In this document: positions 1 to 6,049 of the stretch, piece by piece
Position numbering within the stretch: position 1 is the stretch's first letter
How the letters are laid out: each line of letters begins with the position of its first letter
DNA from: Candidatus Bathyarchaeota archaeon
GTDB taxonomy: Archaea; Thermoproteota; Bathyarchaeia; 40CM-2-53-6
DNA: 15,372 nucleotides
Direction of reading: 5' to 3'
NCBI GenBank assembly: GCA_005883085.1
Contig: VBAY01000049.1
Span: forward strand, 1 to 15,372
Position numbers and translations under genes: made by a program
The notes under the pieces: model-generated
What the model was told of the DNA's origin: nothing
What the model saw: only the letters and a program-made list of their open reading frames with translations
Databases searched by the model: none

Positions 1-110
1 AACCCGACGATCTCTATCCCGGTGAATATCACCACCACAAGGAAATGCCCGAGCCCCGGGAAGTGTAATAGTCCTGGCTGCTTCTTGCTAACCTCTATTC
101 TCGTCAACAA
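1..110 (-). CDS. Possible 5' end of a membrane protein, running off the left edge
   Basis: On the minus strand a frame opens after a stop near base 125 and stays open to base 1. There is no ATG; two consecutive TTG codons at 110-108 and 107-105 are the only likely starts. The product would begin MTRIEVSKKQPGLLHFPGLG and then enter a hydrophobic stretch (HFLVVVIFTGIEIVG), as expected of a first membrane span. TTG starts are used elsewhere in this window. The plus strand is also open here (1-246), but its Ser/Thr/Asn-rich product looks like the complement of a hydrophobic segment. The fragment is too short to assign a family. Confidence 0.3.
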   Translation of the reverse strand, partial: MLTRIEVSKKQPGLLHFPGLGHFLVVVIFTGIEIVG

Positions 111-228
111 TTCACTTCCACGTGTTCAACAGCAACGATTTCCCTTGTCAAGCGCGACTAGCTTCTCACGTACGCTTGGGAAGCCTTCAAAAGACTTCTC
201 TATCGATTCAATCCAGAGAGACTTCCGG

Positions 229-573
229 CTAGGCTGGGAATCTTAGGCTAGGAGTTGTCGGATGTAGCCGATCCGCTACTACTCTCTCTTTGAGATAGAC
301 AAACCTGTCTGGCAGTGAATCGTCGTATTCGAAGTTCGGGGGCAGGGCGAACTCCTTGTACAGCTCAACCACCGTCCTGTAAGCGATAACACGTGCACTC
401 GATCCCAATCTCTCCATCAATGTCTTCACGACATCCTCAAATCTGCTAGGAATATCCTCCCGGCTAATGCCTTTCTTGTTCAGGAAGTCGTAGATCCATT
501 CGCGTATGGGTCCGCCCATTCCTTGCAGGACACGGTCGAACCAGTAGTCGACAGCCAGTTGAAACCCAGGCAT
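229..573 (-). CDS. Small helical protein of unknown function, paralogue of the 3374-3703 gene
   Basis: A protein of about 114 residues, rich in charged amphipathic helix, with no signal peptide or membrane span. I do not recognise a named family. It clearly aligns with the product of 3374-3703: both share a VL...G...RE.I...L.K.GI...I.SRF..V...L...G.SA....Y.TV.ELYKE pattern over about 65 residues, somewhat over 40% identical by eye. That conservation is the main evidence that it is real. The frame is open up to an ATG at 615, giving 128 residues, but the paralogue lines up with the internal ATG at 573, so I chose that start; 615 and 588 remain possible. It lies at the end of a minus-strand run behind the GvpD-like ATPase and the small RHH-like gene. 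Confidence 0.72.
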   Translation of the reverse strand: MPGFQLAVDYWFDRVLQGMGGPIREWIYDFLNKKGISREDIPSRFEDVVKTLMERLGSSARVIAYRTVVELYKEFALPPNFEYDDSLPDRFVYLKERVVADRLHPTTPSLRFPA

Positions 574-615
574 CAAGGTCGTTCGCATGGATAGCCCAGA
601 CACGTGATGAAACAA

Positions 616-1056
616 GCATAGGAACGACTGGATACGCGTAGCGTTTCCAGCATTCGAACCGAGCGGTAACCCTTTCTGCCATGCCTTAAGCCCGACTCTA
701 GACGAGTCTTTGCTAGACAGGTAACGCTATCTGCTGCTTAATAGAAGTCATTCTTTGACCCATCCCTTCTGAATTCTCAGGGTTCCTGCTCATATTTCTG
801 AAACTCCTCGAAAGGGGGATAGTTTGTCCGTTGTATGCCTCTCCTTCAAGTTCAATCGTGGCGTCCTGTAAGCTTGAGCTAGAATGAGACGGAGGCGCTC
901 CTTTGGAGGCATCTTCTACCGTTGCTTTGTGTAGCAATGCACCAACTTGGGACCGGACCAATGGCTACCGGTCACTAAGATAAGATGCTTGGGGTAAGCT
1001 AACTAGTCGCGTGGCCTACCAGAGACTAGTATGGCGCGCATCAAATACTAAGTATT
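616..1056. other. Intergenic stretch, no supported gene; cluster of CTAGT motifs
   Basis: A minus-strand frame at 713-961 (TTG start, 82 codons, Ser-rich) has no recognisable domain or promoter and was not called. The right end holds three copies of the 6-bp palindrome ACTAGT (1002-1007, 1025-1030 and, just inside the next gene, 1064-1069). A dyad AATACT-A-AGTATT lies at 1044-1056, immediately beyond the stop of the RHH-like gene. Confidence 0.5.
1044..1056. repeat. Dyad AATACT-A-AGTATT at the 3' end of the RHH-like gene
   Basis: Perfect 6-bp arms around a single A, directly abutting the stop codon of the RHH-like gene (1059-1057). It could be an operator or part of a transcript end; no T-tract follows it on the minus strand. 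It sits among repeated ACTAGT hexamers. Confidence 0.4.
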
Positions 1057-1287
1057 CTAGTGGACTAGTTCTGAACGTTTGGGACGGCCATTGATCCGGC
1101 GGCGTCGCTTCGAACGTTCTTCGAAAACTCGTTGACTAACAATCCGTCTTTTACCTATCCACTCCGGTATGACGCGCTCCTTGAGCAGATCCTCGACGCT
1201 GGTTCCTTTTTTCCGGGCTATACTTTCCAGTTGGTTAACCAATTCGTTTCCAAGCACCAGTACCAACCTATGGTTCCGTTTACCCAA
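1057..1287 (-). CDS. Small ribbon-helix-helix-like protein (putative DNA-binding)
   Basis: A 76-residue basic protein. Residues 7-13 (RLVLVLG) could form the beta strand. Residues 14-27 (NELVNQLESIARKK) and 29-45 (TSVEDLLKERVIPEWIG) could form two helices, the usual CopG/Arc/MetJ order. A very basic tail follows (RSKRRRRINGRPKR). RHH proteins bind DNA as dimers and often act as small repressors or antitoxins; no partner toxin is seen next to it, so the role is open. The start is a TTG at 1287-1285. It is supported by GGTGATC just upstream, which can pair with the archaeal 16S 3' end, and by an AT-rich TATA-like element (AATTAATTT) about 25 bases upstream. The family call is by fold pattern only. 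Confidence 0.5.
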   Translation of the reverse strand: MGKRNHRLVLVLGNELVNQLESIARKKGTSVEDLLKERVIPEWIGKRRIVSQRVFEERSKRRRRINGRPKRSELVH

Positions 1288-1520
1288 CGATCACCCTGAG
1301 ACTTGAAATTAATTCGGGTAGTCTCGAACTTAGGTGTGGAGTTTACAAAGAAACACATTTGGATATTTCCAATCGAGGGTGTGTGTTCATGAACTAGACT
1401 TCATTGGTGAGTTCATGCTTCTTGATCTGCGCTGTGATAAGCTGATGAATCTCGAAATCTGCGAATCCGCGGTTTGTTTTCAGCACGATTCGACACGTGG
1501 CGAATTTTAATCTGGTAGAG

Positions 1521-3014
1521 CTAGACGATTTCCGTCAAGGACAATCTAGGGTAACCCCGTTCAAAGCCGAATTTCACACCGTGAACGTTAGTAATCGGTT
1601 TGACCCCATAGATGAGTAGTGATCCGTTGACCGTTTGCATCTTCAAGTGGTAGTCAACAGCTCTCAGAAGTTCCTCCCTAAGGTTGGTTGGTCGCGAGAT
1701 TACGCCGACGCTGAGCGCCCTTGAGTCACGAATGCCTGCCCCTATTTCGGCGATGCCGGGCAGACCTAGAGTTTCGCCGTAAAGCTGTACTGTCTTGTCG
1801 AAATCGTATTTCAGCGCCCTCGCGGATGAGATAGCTCCGAGCTCGTTCCATGCGTTATTGAAAGCGGCTAGGTCTTCCTGTAGCCTGCCTGTGAGCTTCA
1901 CCCTCCATTTTTCATCGCGAAGAACCTGGTTGAACTCTGCGATACGAACCCTCTCATTCAGCACAGTGTCTCCAACGTAGGTCTTCAGAGACTCAGCAAT
2001 GTTTTGTGAACTGAATATGCTGTAGGGAATGATGAAAGCTGTCCCTCCCTGATTGATGAAGTTCGCAGCCATGATGTCGAGAAGGAGCTTCACGGAATGG
2101 GGTGAGACGGTACTGTTGACATCCAATAGAAGCGAAGAACCTTTCCGGACTCCACCATCCAACAACGCATCAAGGTCCGGACTACCGGTCGAATAGGAGG
2201 ACTCAGAATTACGCACGGGGCTAGGCAGTTTTGGATTGACCGATCTGTCAATGTCAAAGTGAAATTCAACCCTTGGTAAGAGGGTGAACTTGCCCCCATC
2301 GAGCGAAAACAGCGCCCGTTGTGTGTGAAGCCGGAACCCGCGAAGCTTGTTGACAACTACACTCCTCACAGTCCTATCTTCCAAGTGGGATAGCGAAAGT
2401 GTAACGATGCCATCAACGAGATAGTCGAGTTTAGGAGAATTTTCGCTTTCGCTCACAATTACCGCGCTTAGCTTGCTCTCTTCCAAGTCCTGAAAAATCG
2501 CCGTTTCCATTGCATTACGTTGTTCCTCCGTCGCGTTCGCTATTGCACCTTCCCAACTATCCACAACGATGATGCCTTTCTGTTTGGCTCGTTTCAACGT
2601 AAGAATCCTGCCAACAATGTTCGCCGCTCCTGCTATTCGGCTATCTCCTCCTAGCCGCGTCTCGCTGCCCGCTGCCTCTTTTCCAGACATAGAATCGAGC
2701 ACTTCATGAACCCCGGGGAAGTGTCGGTGCAGTTTCGAAGAAGAGACCCGGCTTGACACATACACCTTGTTGGCAGAAATTGTGTGGGGACCGATGCGAG
2801 TTCCTTTCATCTTGTTGAGAAGTTCAAGGGCGAGCGTTGTTTTCCCGGTGCCCGGGGCACCTTGTATGAGCAGGACGTTTCCCGGCGATTCTAGGAATCT
2901 TGACATGAGGTCCAGAAGGTCGCTAGGTTTAGATTTCCCAACACTTGTTTGCTCCACTTGAACGCGGGGTTCTAGCCCTGTTTCCTGTTCGCCGGAGTTA
3001 TCTTCAGCCATCAT
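1521..3014 (-). CDS. GvpD-like / KaiC-like RecA-superfamily ATPase
   Basis: A 497-residue cytosolic P-loop ATPase. Walker A is GAPGTGKT at residues 52-59 and Walker B is GIIVVDSWE at 147-155. Between them, VYVSSRVSSSKLHRHFP (84-100) resembles the conserved 'YISTRV....L...FPWL' segment of archaeal GvpD-like proteins, and KLRGF at 223-227 is a common KaiC/GvpD motif. Residues from about 275 look like a second, degenerate RecA-like domain: the TGSPDLDALLDGG lead-in is present, but the expected P-loop reads LDVNSTVSPHS with no GKT. Haloarchaeal GvpD represses gas-vesicle genes through GvpE. No gvp gene is present here, so a signalling or regulatory ATPase of unknown target is the safer reading. 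Two ATGs are adjacent at 3014 and 3011. Confidence 0.85.
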   Translation of the reverse strand: MMAEDNSGEQETGLEPRVQVEQTSVGKSKPSDLLDLMSRFLESPGNVLLIQGAPGTGKTTLALELLNKMKGTRIGPHTISANKVYVSSRVSSSKLHRHFPGVHEVLDSMSGKEAAGSETRLGGDSRIAGAANIVGRILTLKRAKQKGIIVVDSWEGAIANATEEQRNAMETAIFQDLEESKLSAVIVSESENSPKLDYLVDGIVTLSLSHLEDRTVRSVVVNKLRGFRLHTQRALFSLDGGKFTLLPRVEFHFDIDRSVNPKLPSPVRNSESSYSTGSPDLDALLDGGVRKGSSLLLDVNSTVSPHSVKLLLDIMAANFINQGGTAFIIPYSIFSSQNIAESLKTYVGDTVLNERVRIAEFNQVLRDEKWRVKLTGRLQEDLAAFNNAWNELGAISSARALKYDFDKTVQLYGETLGLPGIAEIGAGIRDSRALSVGVISRPTNLREELLRAVDYHLKMQTVNGSLLIYGVKPITNVHGVKFGFERGYPRLSLTEIV

Positions 3015-3373
3015 GTAATTCTCGCGTCAAGACCATTCTTCTCCCCCGACAAGCATTGTGTAACCAGACAAAGGATTCCACGGTTGAACACAATAGACCG
3101 CTATGGACGTCGATTGAAGTGAGTCGCCCGAGTGCTTCGGGTAACTTTTCGAACGCAACCCAGCGGAAAGCGAGTTGGTATACGCGGCAATAGGCATATT
3201 TCCAGAACAAAGGGAAGGCGGTTTCTGAAAGAGGAATCTAGATCGGATCGACTTCCCGGTGCGGTCCCCATTTTCACGGGTCCTCTGTTACATCACGCTT
3301 AACCTGAGATCAAGAAAAATGCGGCCCTCAGGGAGGTCATTCCACGCGGACCAAGATAGAAGAAACGTTTCAA
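3015..3373. other. Divergent intergenic region between GvpD-like ATPase and the small paralogue
   Basis: It must hold the promoters of both flanking genes, but no convincing TATA box was found for either. Short frames here (for example minus 3004-3210) are Cys/Trp-rich, overlap the ATPase start and show no domain. The notable element is the 10-bp palindrome at 3362-3371. Confidence 0.45.
3362..3371. promoter_or_regulatory. Perfect 10-bp palindrome two bases before a start codon
   Basis: GAAACGTTTC ends two bases before the ATG of the 3374 gene. Such a position would let a bound dimer block translation initiation or transcription start. No second copy was seen upstream of the paralogous gene at 573. 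Confidence 0.35.
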
Positions 3374-3703
3374 ATGACATTGAACCAATGTTTCACTACT
3401 GTCCTTGAAGACATACTTGGCCGAACCGTCAGGGAAGAGATCTTCCAATTATTGGAGAAGAACGGGATCAAACCGTCGGAAATCTCCAGCAGGTTCGACG
3501 AGGTGATTGAGGTCCTCACAAGAGTCTTCGGAACCAGTGCCCAGCTTCTTGTCTACAAGACGGTGGCAGAACTCTACAAAGAGTATTCTCTGAGGACTGG
3601 CTCTTCTTTCGGCGAATCTTTGAAAGACCAAGTTGCCCAATTAAGGGAGAAGGTGGTCAGCGACCTCCTGAAGCCTAAGCACTATACTAGCATCGACCCT
3701 TGA
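3374..3703 (+). CDS. Small helical protein of unknown function, paralogue of the 229-573 gene
   Basis: A 109-residue soluble, mostly helical protein with ATG start and no membrane span or signal. It shares the SRF..V...L...G.SA....Y.TV.ELYKE core with the minus-strand gene at 229-573, in the same order and spacing, so the two arose by duplication or both belong to one archaeal family. The C-terminal part (ESLKDQVAQLREKVVSDLL) is a predicted helix with heptad-like leucines that could dimerise. It is transcribed away from the GvpD-like ATPase. I do not recognise a named function. A palindrome abuts its start codon. Confidence 0.75.
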   Translation: MTLNQCFTTVLEDILGRTVREEIFQLLEKNGIKPSEISSRFDEVIEVLTRVFGTSAQLLVYKTVAELYKEYSLRTGSSFGESLKDQVAQLREKVVSDLLKPKHYTSIDP

Positions 3704-3791
3704 CGTAAATCACACTTAGGAAATCTCAGGAGGTCACTAGCAGGATGACTCTGGCGGAATCTTTGACATAAGACTCGTAAGCCAGTTAGTC

Positions 3792-3799
3792 TATAAATA
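3792..3799 (+). promoter_or_regulatory. TATA box of the peroxiredoxin-DsbA operon
   Basis: TATAAATA is an excellent archaeal TATA element and the best in the window. At the usual distance of about 26 bases the transcript would start near 3822, almost exactly at an ATG (3823) that opens a 12-codon mini-ORF, and about 50 bases ahead of the peroxiredoxin ATG. Confidence 0.65.
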
Positions 3800-3822
3800 G
3801 CGCGAGAAGGGAGTGCCTTGTA

Positions 3823-3861
3823 ATGTTAGTTCTTTCTGAGAAAGAGGGATGTTTCCTTTAA
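3823..3861 (+). CDS. Candidate 12-codon leaderless mini-ORF upstream of the peroxiredoxin
   Basis: ATG at 3823 to TAA at 3859-3861 encodes MLVLSEKEGCFL. The predicted transcription start falls within a base or two of this ATG, so the mini-ORF would be read as a leaderless message. It is out of frame with the peroxiredoxin and ends 10 bases before that gene's ATG. It contains one cysteine, which would fit a redox-sensing leader peptide, but this is inference. It may be chance. Confidence 0.25.
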   Translation: MLVLSEKEGCFL

Positions 3862-3871
3862 GACCAGTTTA

Positions 3872-4462
3872 ATGCAACCAGGCAAAAGAAGAAGGATGCG
3901 AAAATTGGAGAGCAAGGGTGCGGTACGAAGAACCAGGAGACGATCGTCGAAGACGAAGAAGATTGCAAAGACAGTAGATTCTGTTTTGGGACCTGGGAAA
4001 CTGGCCCCTAACTTTTCTCTTAACAGTACACCGGACCAGAAAGTGTCCCTGAACGATTTCCGGGGACAACCTGTGATTCTTGCTTTCTACCCTGCGGACT
4101 GGAGTCCCGTCTGCACCGACCAGTTATCATTGTACGCGATGGTAATGCCAGAATTCAAAAAGTTCAACGCAGAACTCCTCGCCATCTCCGTAGACAACAT
4201 ATGGTCTCACCTGGCCTTCGTTAAAGACCGGAAACTCAACTTCCCCGTCCTAGCAGACTTCGAGCCAAAAGGGGGAGTCTCTAGAAAGTATGGTGCCTAC
4301 AAGGAGAGGATCGGTGAGTCCGCTCGCGCCCTCTTCGTGATCGACGACAAGGGAGTTATCAGATGGAGCCACCTCTCCCCCGACGGAATAAACCCGGGAG
4401 CCGACGGCATTCTATCGGCCCTGGAGAATATGAACAAGGCTCAGCCGACTGAGGAGAGCTGA
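3872..4462 (+). CDS. AhpC/TSA (Prx) family peroxiredoxin with basic N-terminal tail
   Basis: A 196-residue thiol peroxidase expected to reduce hydrogen peroxide and organic hydroperoxides. The redoxin core starts at about residue 40 (GPGKLAPNFSL). The peroxidatic cysteine is Cys81 in FYPADWSPVCTDQ, and the conserved catalytic arginine is Arg152 in ESARALFVID. No other cysteine is present, so it is a one-Cys enzyme that needs an external thiol. The first 35 residues are an unusual Arg/Lys-rich extension (KRRRMRK, RRTRRRSSKTKK) absent from ordinary family members. The only other starts are an ATG at codon 9, which would keep most of the tail, and a TTG at codon 39, which would remove it; neither has a visible Shine-Dalgarno. 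The DsbA-like gene follows after 9 bases. Confidence 0.9.
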   Translation: MQPGKRRRMRKLESKGAVRRTRRRSSKTKKIAKTVDSVLGPGKLAPNFSLNSTPDQKVSLNDFRGQPVILAFYPADWSPVCTDQLSLYAMVMPEFKKFNAELLAISVDNIWSHLAFVKDRKLNFPVLADFEPKGGVSRKYGAYKERIGESARALFVIDDKGVIRWSHLSPDGINPGADGILSALENMNKAQPTEES

Positions 4463-4471
4463 CCGCGAGAA

Positions 4472-5092
4472 GTGTCCGGGACAACAACGGTTGCACGAAA
4501 GAGAACTACAGGCAAGACCCTGCTTGAACCAACCAGCAAGGAAACCGCGGGAAAGTATGAAGCCCCGAGACTCGCAGTTCCTGTGACGCCTGAACGCGAC
4601 CACATAGAAGGAGCCGTGAAGGCCGCTTTCACGCTAGTCGAGTATGGAGACTATCAATGTCCGTATTGTGGCGCGGCATATCCTGAAGTGAAAAAGGTCC
4701 AGAAGGAACTCGGCTCTGAACTACGGTTCGTGTTTCGCAATTTTCCCCTGACAAATATACATGAGCATGCCATGAACGCCGCTGAGACAGCAGAGGCAGC
4801 CTCTGCTCAGGGAAAATTCTGGCCCATGCACGACTTTCTCTACGAACACCAAGCAACCCTCGGAGACCCGAGCGTCGCTCTCGCCTACGCAAAGAAGCTG
4901 GGCCTGGATAGTCAAAAGTTTGAACGTGAGATTGCTCAGCACATGTATCAGAAAAGGATCAAGGACGACTTCATGGGTGGAGTAAGAAGCGGTGTCAATG
5001 GGACCCCGACATTCTACGTCAACGGGGTCAGACACGACGGAGACGCAATCGCCAAAGCCCTAATTGAAGGCTTGAATCAAACCAAAAAATAA
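4472..5092 (+). CDS. DsbA-family thioredoxin-fold oxidoreductase
   Basis: A 206-residue protein beginning at GTG (4472), 9 bases after the peroxiredoxin stop, so very likely co-transcribed. The thioredoxin-fold active site is Cys63-Pro-Tyr-Cys66 in EYGDYQCPYCGAAYPEV. The cis-proline is Pro179 in NGTPTFYVNG, and a helical insertion (about 97-170) lies between, the DsbA_4/NhaA-associated arrangement. There is no signal peptide or N-terminal membrane span; the first 45 residues are polar and partly basic. It therefore probably acts in the cytosol, and may recycle the neighbouring one-Cys peroxiredoxin or handle disulfides. That partnership is inferred from gene order. It is followed by a hairpin terminator. 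Confidence 0.9.
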   Translation: MSGTTTVARKRTTGKTLLEPTSKETAGKYEAPRLAVPVTPERDHIEGAVKAAFTLVEYGDYQCPYCGAAYPEVKKVQKELGSELRFVFRNFPLTNIHEHAMNAAETAEAASAQGKFWPMHDFLYEHQATLGDPSVALAYAKKLGLDSQKFEREIAQHMYQKRIKDDFMGGVRSGVNGTPTFYVNGVRHDGDAIAKALIEGLNQTKK

Positions 5093-5116
5093 TTTCCATA
5101 GAAAAAAAGGGAATAG

Positions 5117-5149
5117 GAGCGCGGAGGCCGGGAAGGCCGAACCGCGCTC
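5117..5149. terminator. Bidirectional hairpin between convergent genes
   Basis: GAGCGCGG (5117-5124) pairs perfectly with CCGCGCTC (5142-5149), and an inner GGCC/GGCC pair (5126-5129 with 5135-5138) extends the stem around a GGGAA loop. On the minus strand the hairpin is followed by TTCCCTTTTTTTC, a T-run typical of a transcript end. It therefore best serves the SnoaL-like gene, while also lying just past the DsbA-like stop. Confidence 0.65.
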
Positions 5150-5151
5150 TC

Positions 5152-5622
5152 TTAAACTGCAGGTACTCTCTCTGCTTGGGTCTTTGCTGTTAGAGTTACG
5201 CCGAGCTGTTTCAGCAATCCTACCAAGTCGTAGAAGAGCTTCTCTTCGACAATCTCGTTGTTCTTCCAGTGTGCCACCGTGCAGAACTCAAGCTCGAACT
5301 TCTTGTTGGTGGCAGGGATCACACGCCCATCCGGGCCCATGAACGGCCCTATGTTCTTGCCCGTCCACCTGGCCACCGAACACGTGTAGTCACCGTAGCC
5401 GAAGAGAATCTTGTACGGATTGTTATCGAGATGATTCTCAAATGCCTTGAAGAATTCAACAGATTCATTATGATGTGCATGACGTCCCCTCGTTGGCTCA
5501 GGCTGGCCGGGCCAGTACACCGCAACGTTCTCAGAGTGACGCTTCATGAACGTTTCCCAGTCTTTGGCATTCCAAGCGTTGTCTAATGTCTGCATAAGTC
5601 GCAGATTTTCTTCAACACCCAT
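5152..5622 (-). CDS. SnoaL-like / NTF2-fold (ester cyclase family) protein
   Basis: A 156-residue soluble protein with the NTF2-like pattern. It has an N-terminal helix (ENLRLMQTLDNAWNAKDWETFMKRH) and the typical VAVYWPGQPEPTRGR strand-turn (34-47). A VEFFKAF helix and strands (YKILFGYGDYTCSVARWTG, ELEFCTVAHWKNNEIVEEKLFYD) follow, ending in LVGLLKQLGV, as in SnoaL-like polyketide cyclases and the 'ester cyclase' group. Members bind diverse small hydrophobic substrates, and the substrate cannot be read here. The start is fixed by a strong Shine-Dalgarno GAGGTGA (5638-5632), nine bases before the ATG. An ATAAT-rich stretch near 5670 could be its TATA element. The gene converges on the DsbA-like gene with a shared hairpin. 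Confidence 0.85.
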   Translation of the reverse strand: MGVEENLRLMQTLDNAWNAKDWETFMKRHSENVAVYWPGQPEPTRGRHAHHNESVEFFKAFENHLDNNPYKILFGYGDYTCSVARWTGKNIGPFMGPDGRVIPATNKKFELEFCTVAHWKNNEIVEEKLFYDLVGLLKQLGVTLTAKTQAERVPAV

Positions 5623-5631
5623 TCCGAAAAT

Positions 5632-5638
5632 TCACCTC
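5632..5638 (-). promoter_or_regulatory. Shine-Dalgarno site of the SnoaL-like gene
   Basis: GAGGTGA on the minus strand, complementary to the 16S 3' end, nine bases before the ATG at 5622. It is the clearest ribosome binding site in the window; most other genes show none, which suggests leaderless messages. Confidence 0.7.
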
Positions 5639-5783
5639 GTAAATTACGGATTAGGTACCGGTTCAACTATTATGATTATTCTTCGCGTCCCTCTCCTCTC
5701 CCATACTTGCATGTTCACTCGAGAATTCTTTCACATTTCCTGCCATCTCCTCCTTAATCACTCCCACCGACTTACCCATCTCC

Positions 5784-5975
5784 ATGCGGGCAGTGACGGT
5801 CAAGGAGGTCATGTGGTGTTGGAGCTGCAACAAGGTCATGGAACACGATGTAAGCAATCACCCTGGCTCGGCAGGTGGATGGGTCACTATCGTCTGCAAG
5901 GGTTGCAGAGCAACACAAGTAGAGCAGCTATGGAAAGATGGGACGATACGAGATTCTCTTAGAGGCCAAATCTAG
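5784..5975 (+). CDS. Small zinc-ribbon protein (CxxC...CxxC)
   Basis: A 63-residue protein with Cys12-Trp-Ser-Cys15 and Cys38-Lys-Gly-Cys41 separated by 22 residues. This is the treble-clef/zinc-ribbon spacing seen in many tiny archaeal zinc proteins. The knuckles sit in WCWSCNKVMEHDV and TIVCKGCRATQVEQLW, followed by a short charged tail. The likely ligand is one zinc ion; DNA, RNA or protein binding is possible, but no specific role can be given. The ATG at 5784 is the first in frame. A second ATG at codon 10 (5811) has AAGGAGG directly before it, but too close for an ideal Shine-Dalgarno. It is divergent from the SnoaL-like gene and converges on the phosphate transporter. Confidence 0.6.
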   Translation: MRAVTVKEVMWCWSCNKVMEHDVSNHPGSAGGWVTIVCKGCRATQVEQLWKDGTIRDSLRGQI

Positions 5976-6049
5976 GGCGATTGTGTCAGAAACAGCAGCT
6001 CGTATTACCACTGTGAGTCTCGCCAAAGTCTCCTCTACCGCTATTGTGC

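Noticed and set aside
22..246. Plus-strand 74-codon frame at the left edge
   Set aside because: Ser/Thr/Asn-rich, no domain, antisense to a more plausible hydrophobic minus frame and overlapping the end of the 229-573 gene.
464..682. Minus-strand frame upstream of and overlapping the first small paralogue
   Set aside because: Out-of-frame overlap with a gene supported by paralogy; no family features.
713..961. Minus-strand 82-codon frame with TTG start
   Set aside because: Ser-rich, no domain, no promoter or ribosome site; treated as non-coding.
3004..3210. Minus-strand 68-codon frame overlapping the ATPase start
   Set aside because: Aromatic/Cys-rich composition, no domain, overlaps the ATPase start by about 11 bases; no supporting signal.
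5546..5962. Plus-strand 138-codon frame spanning the SnoaL-like start and zinc-ribbon gene
   Set aside because: Antisense to the SnoaL-like gene and out of frame with the CxxC zinc-ribbon ORF; no coherent domain.
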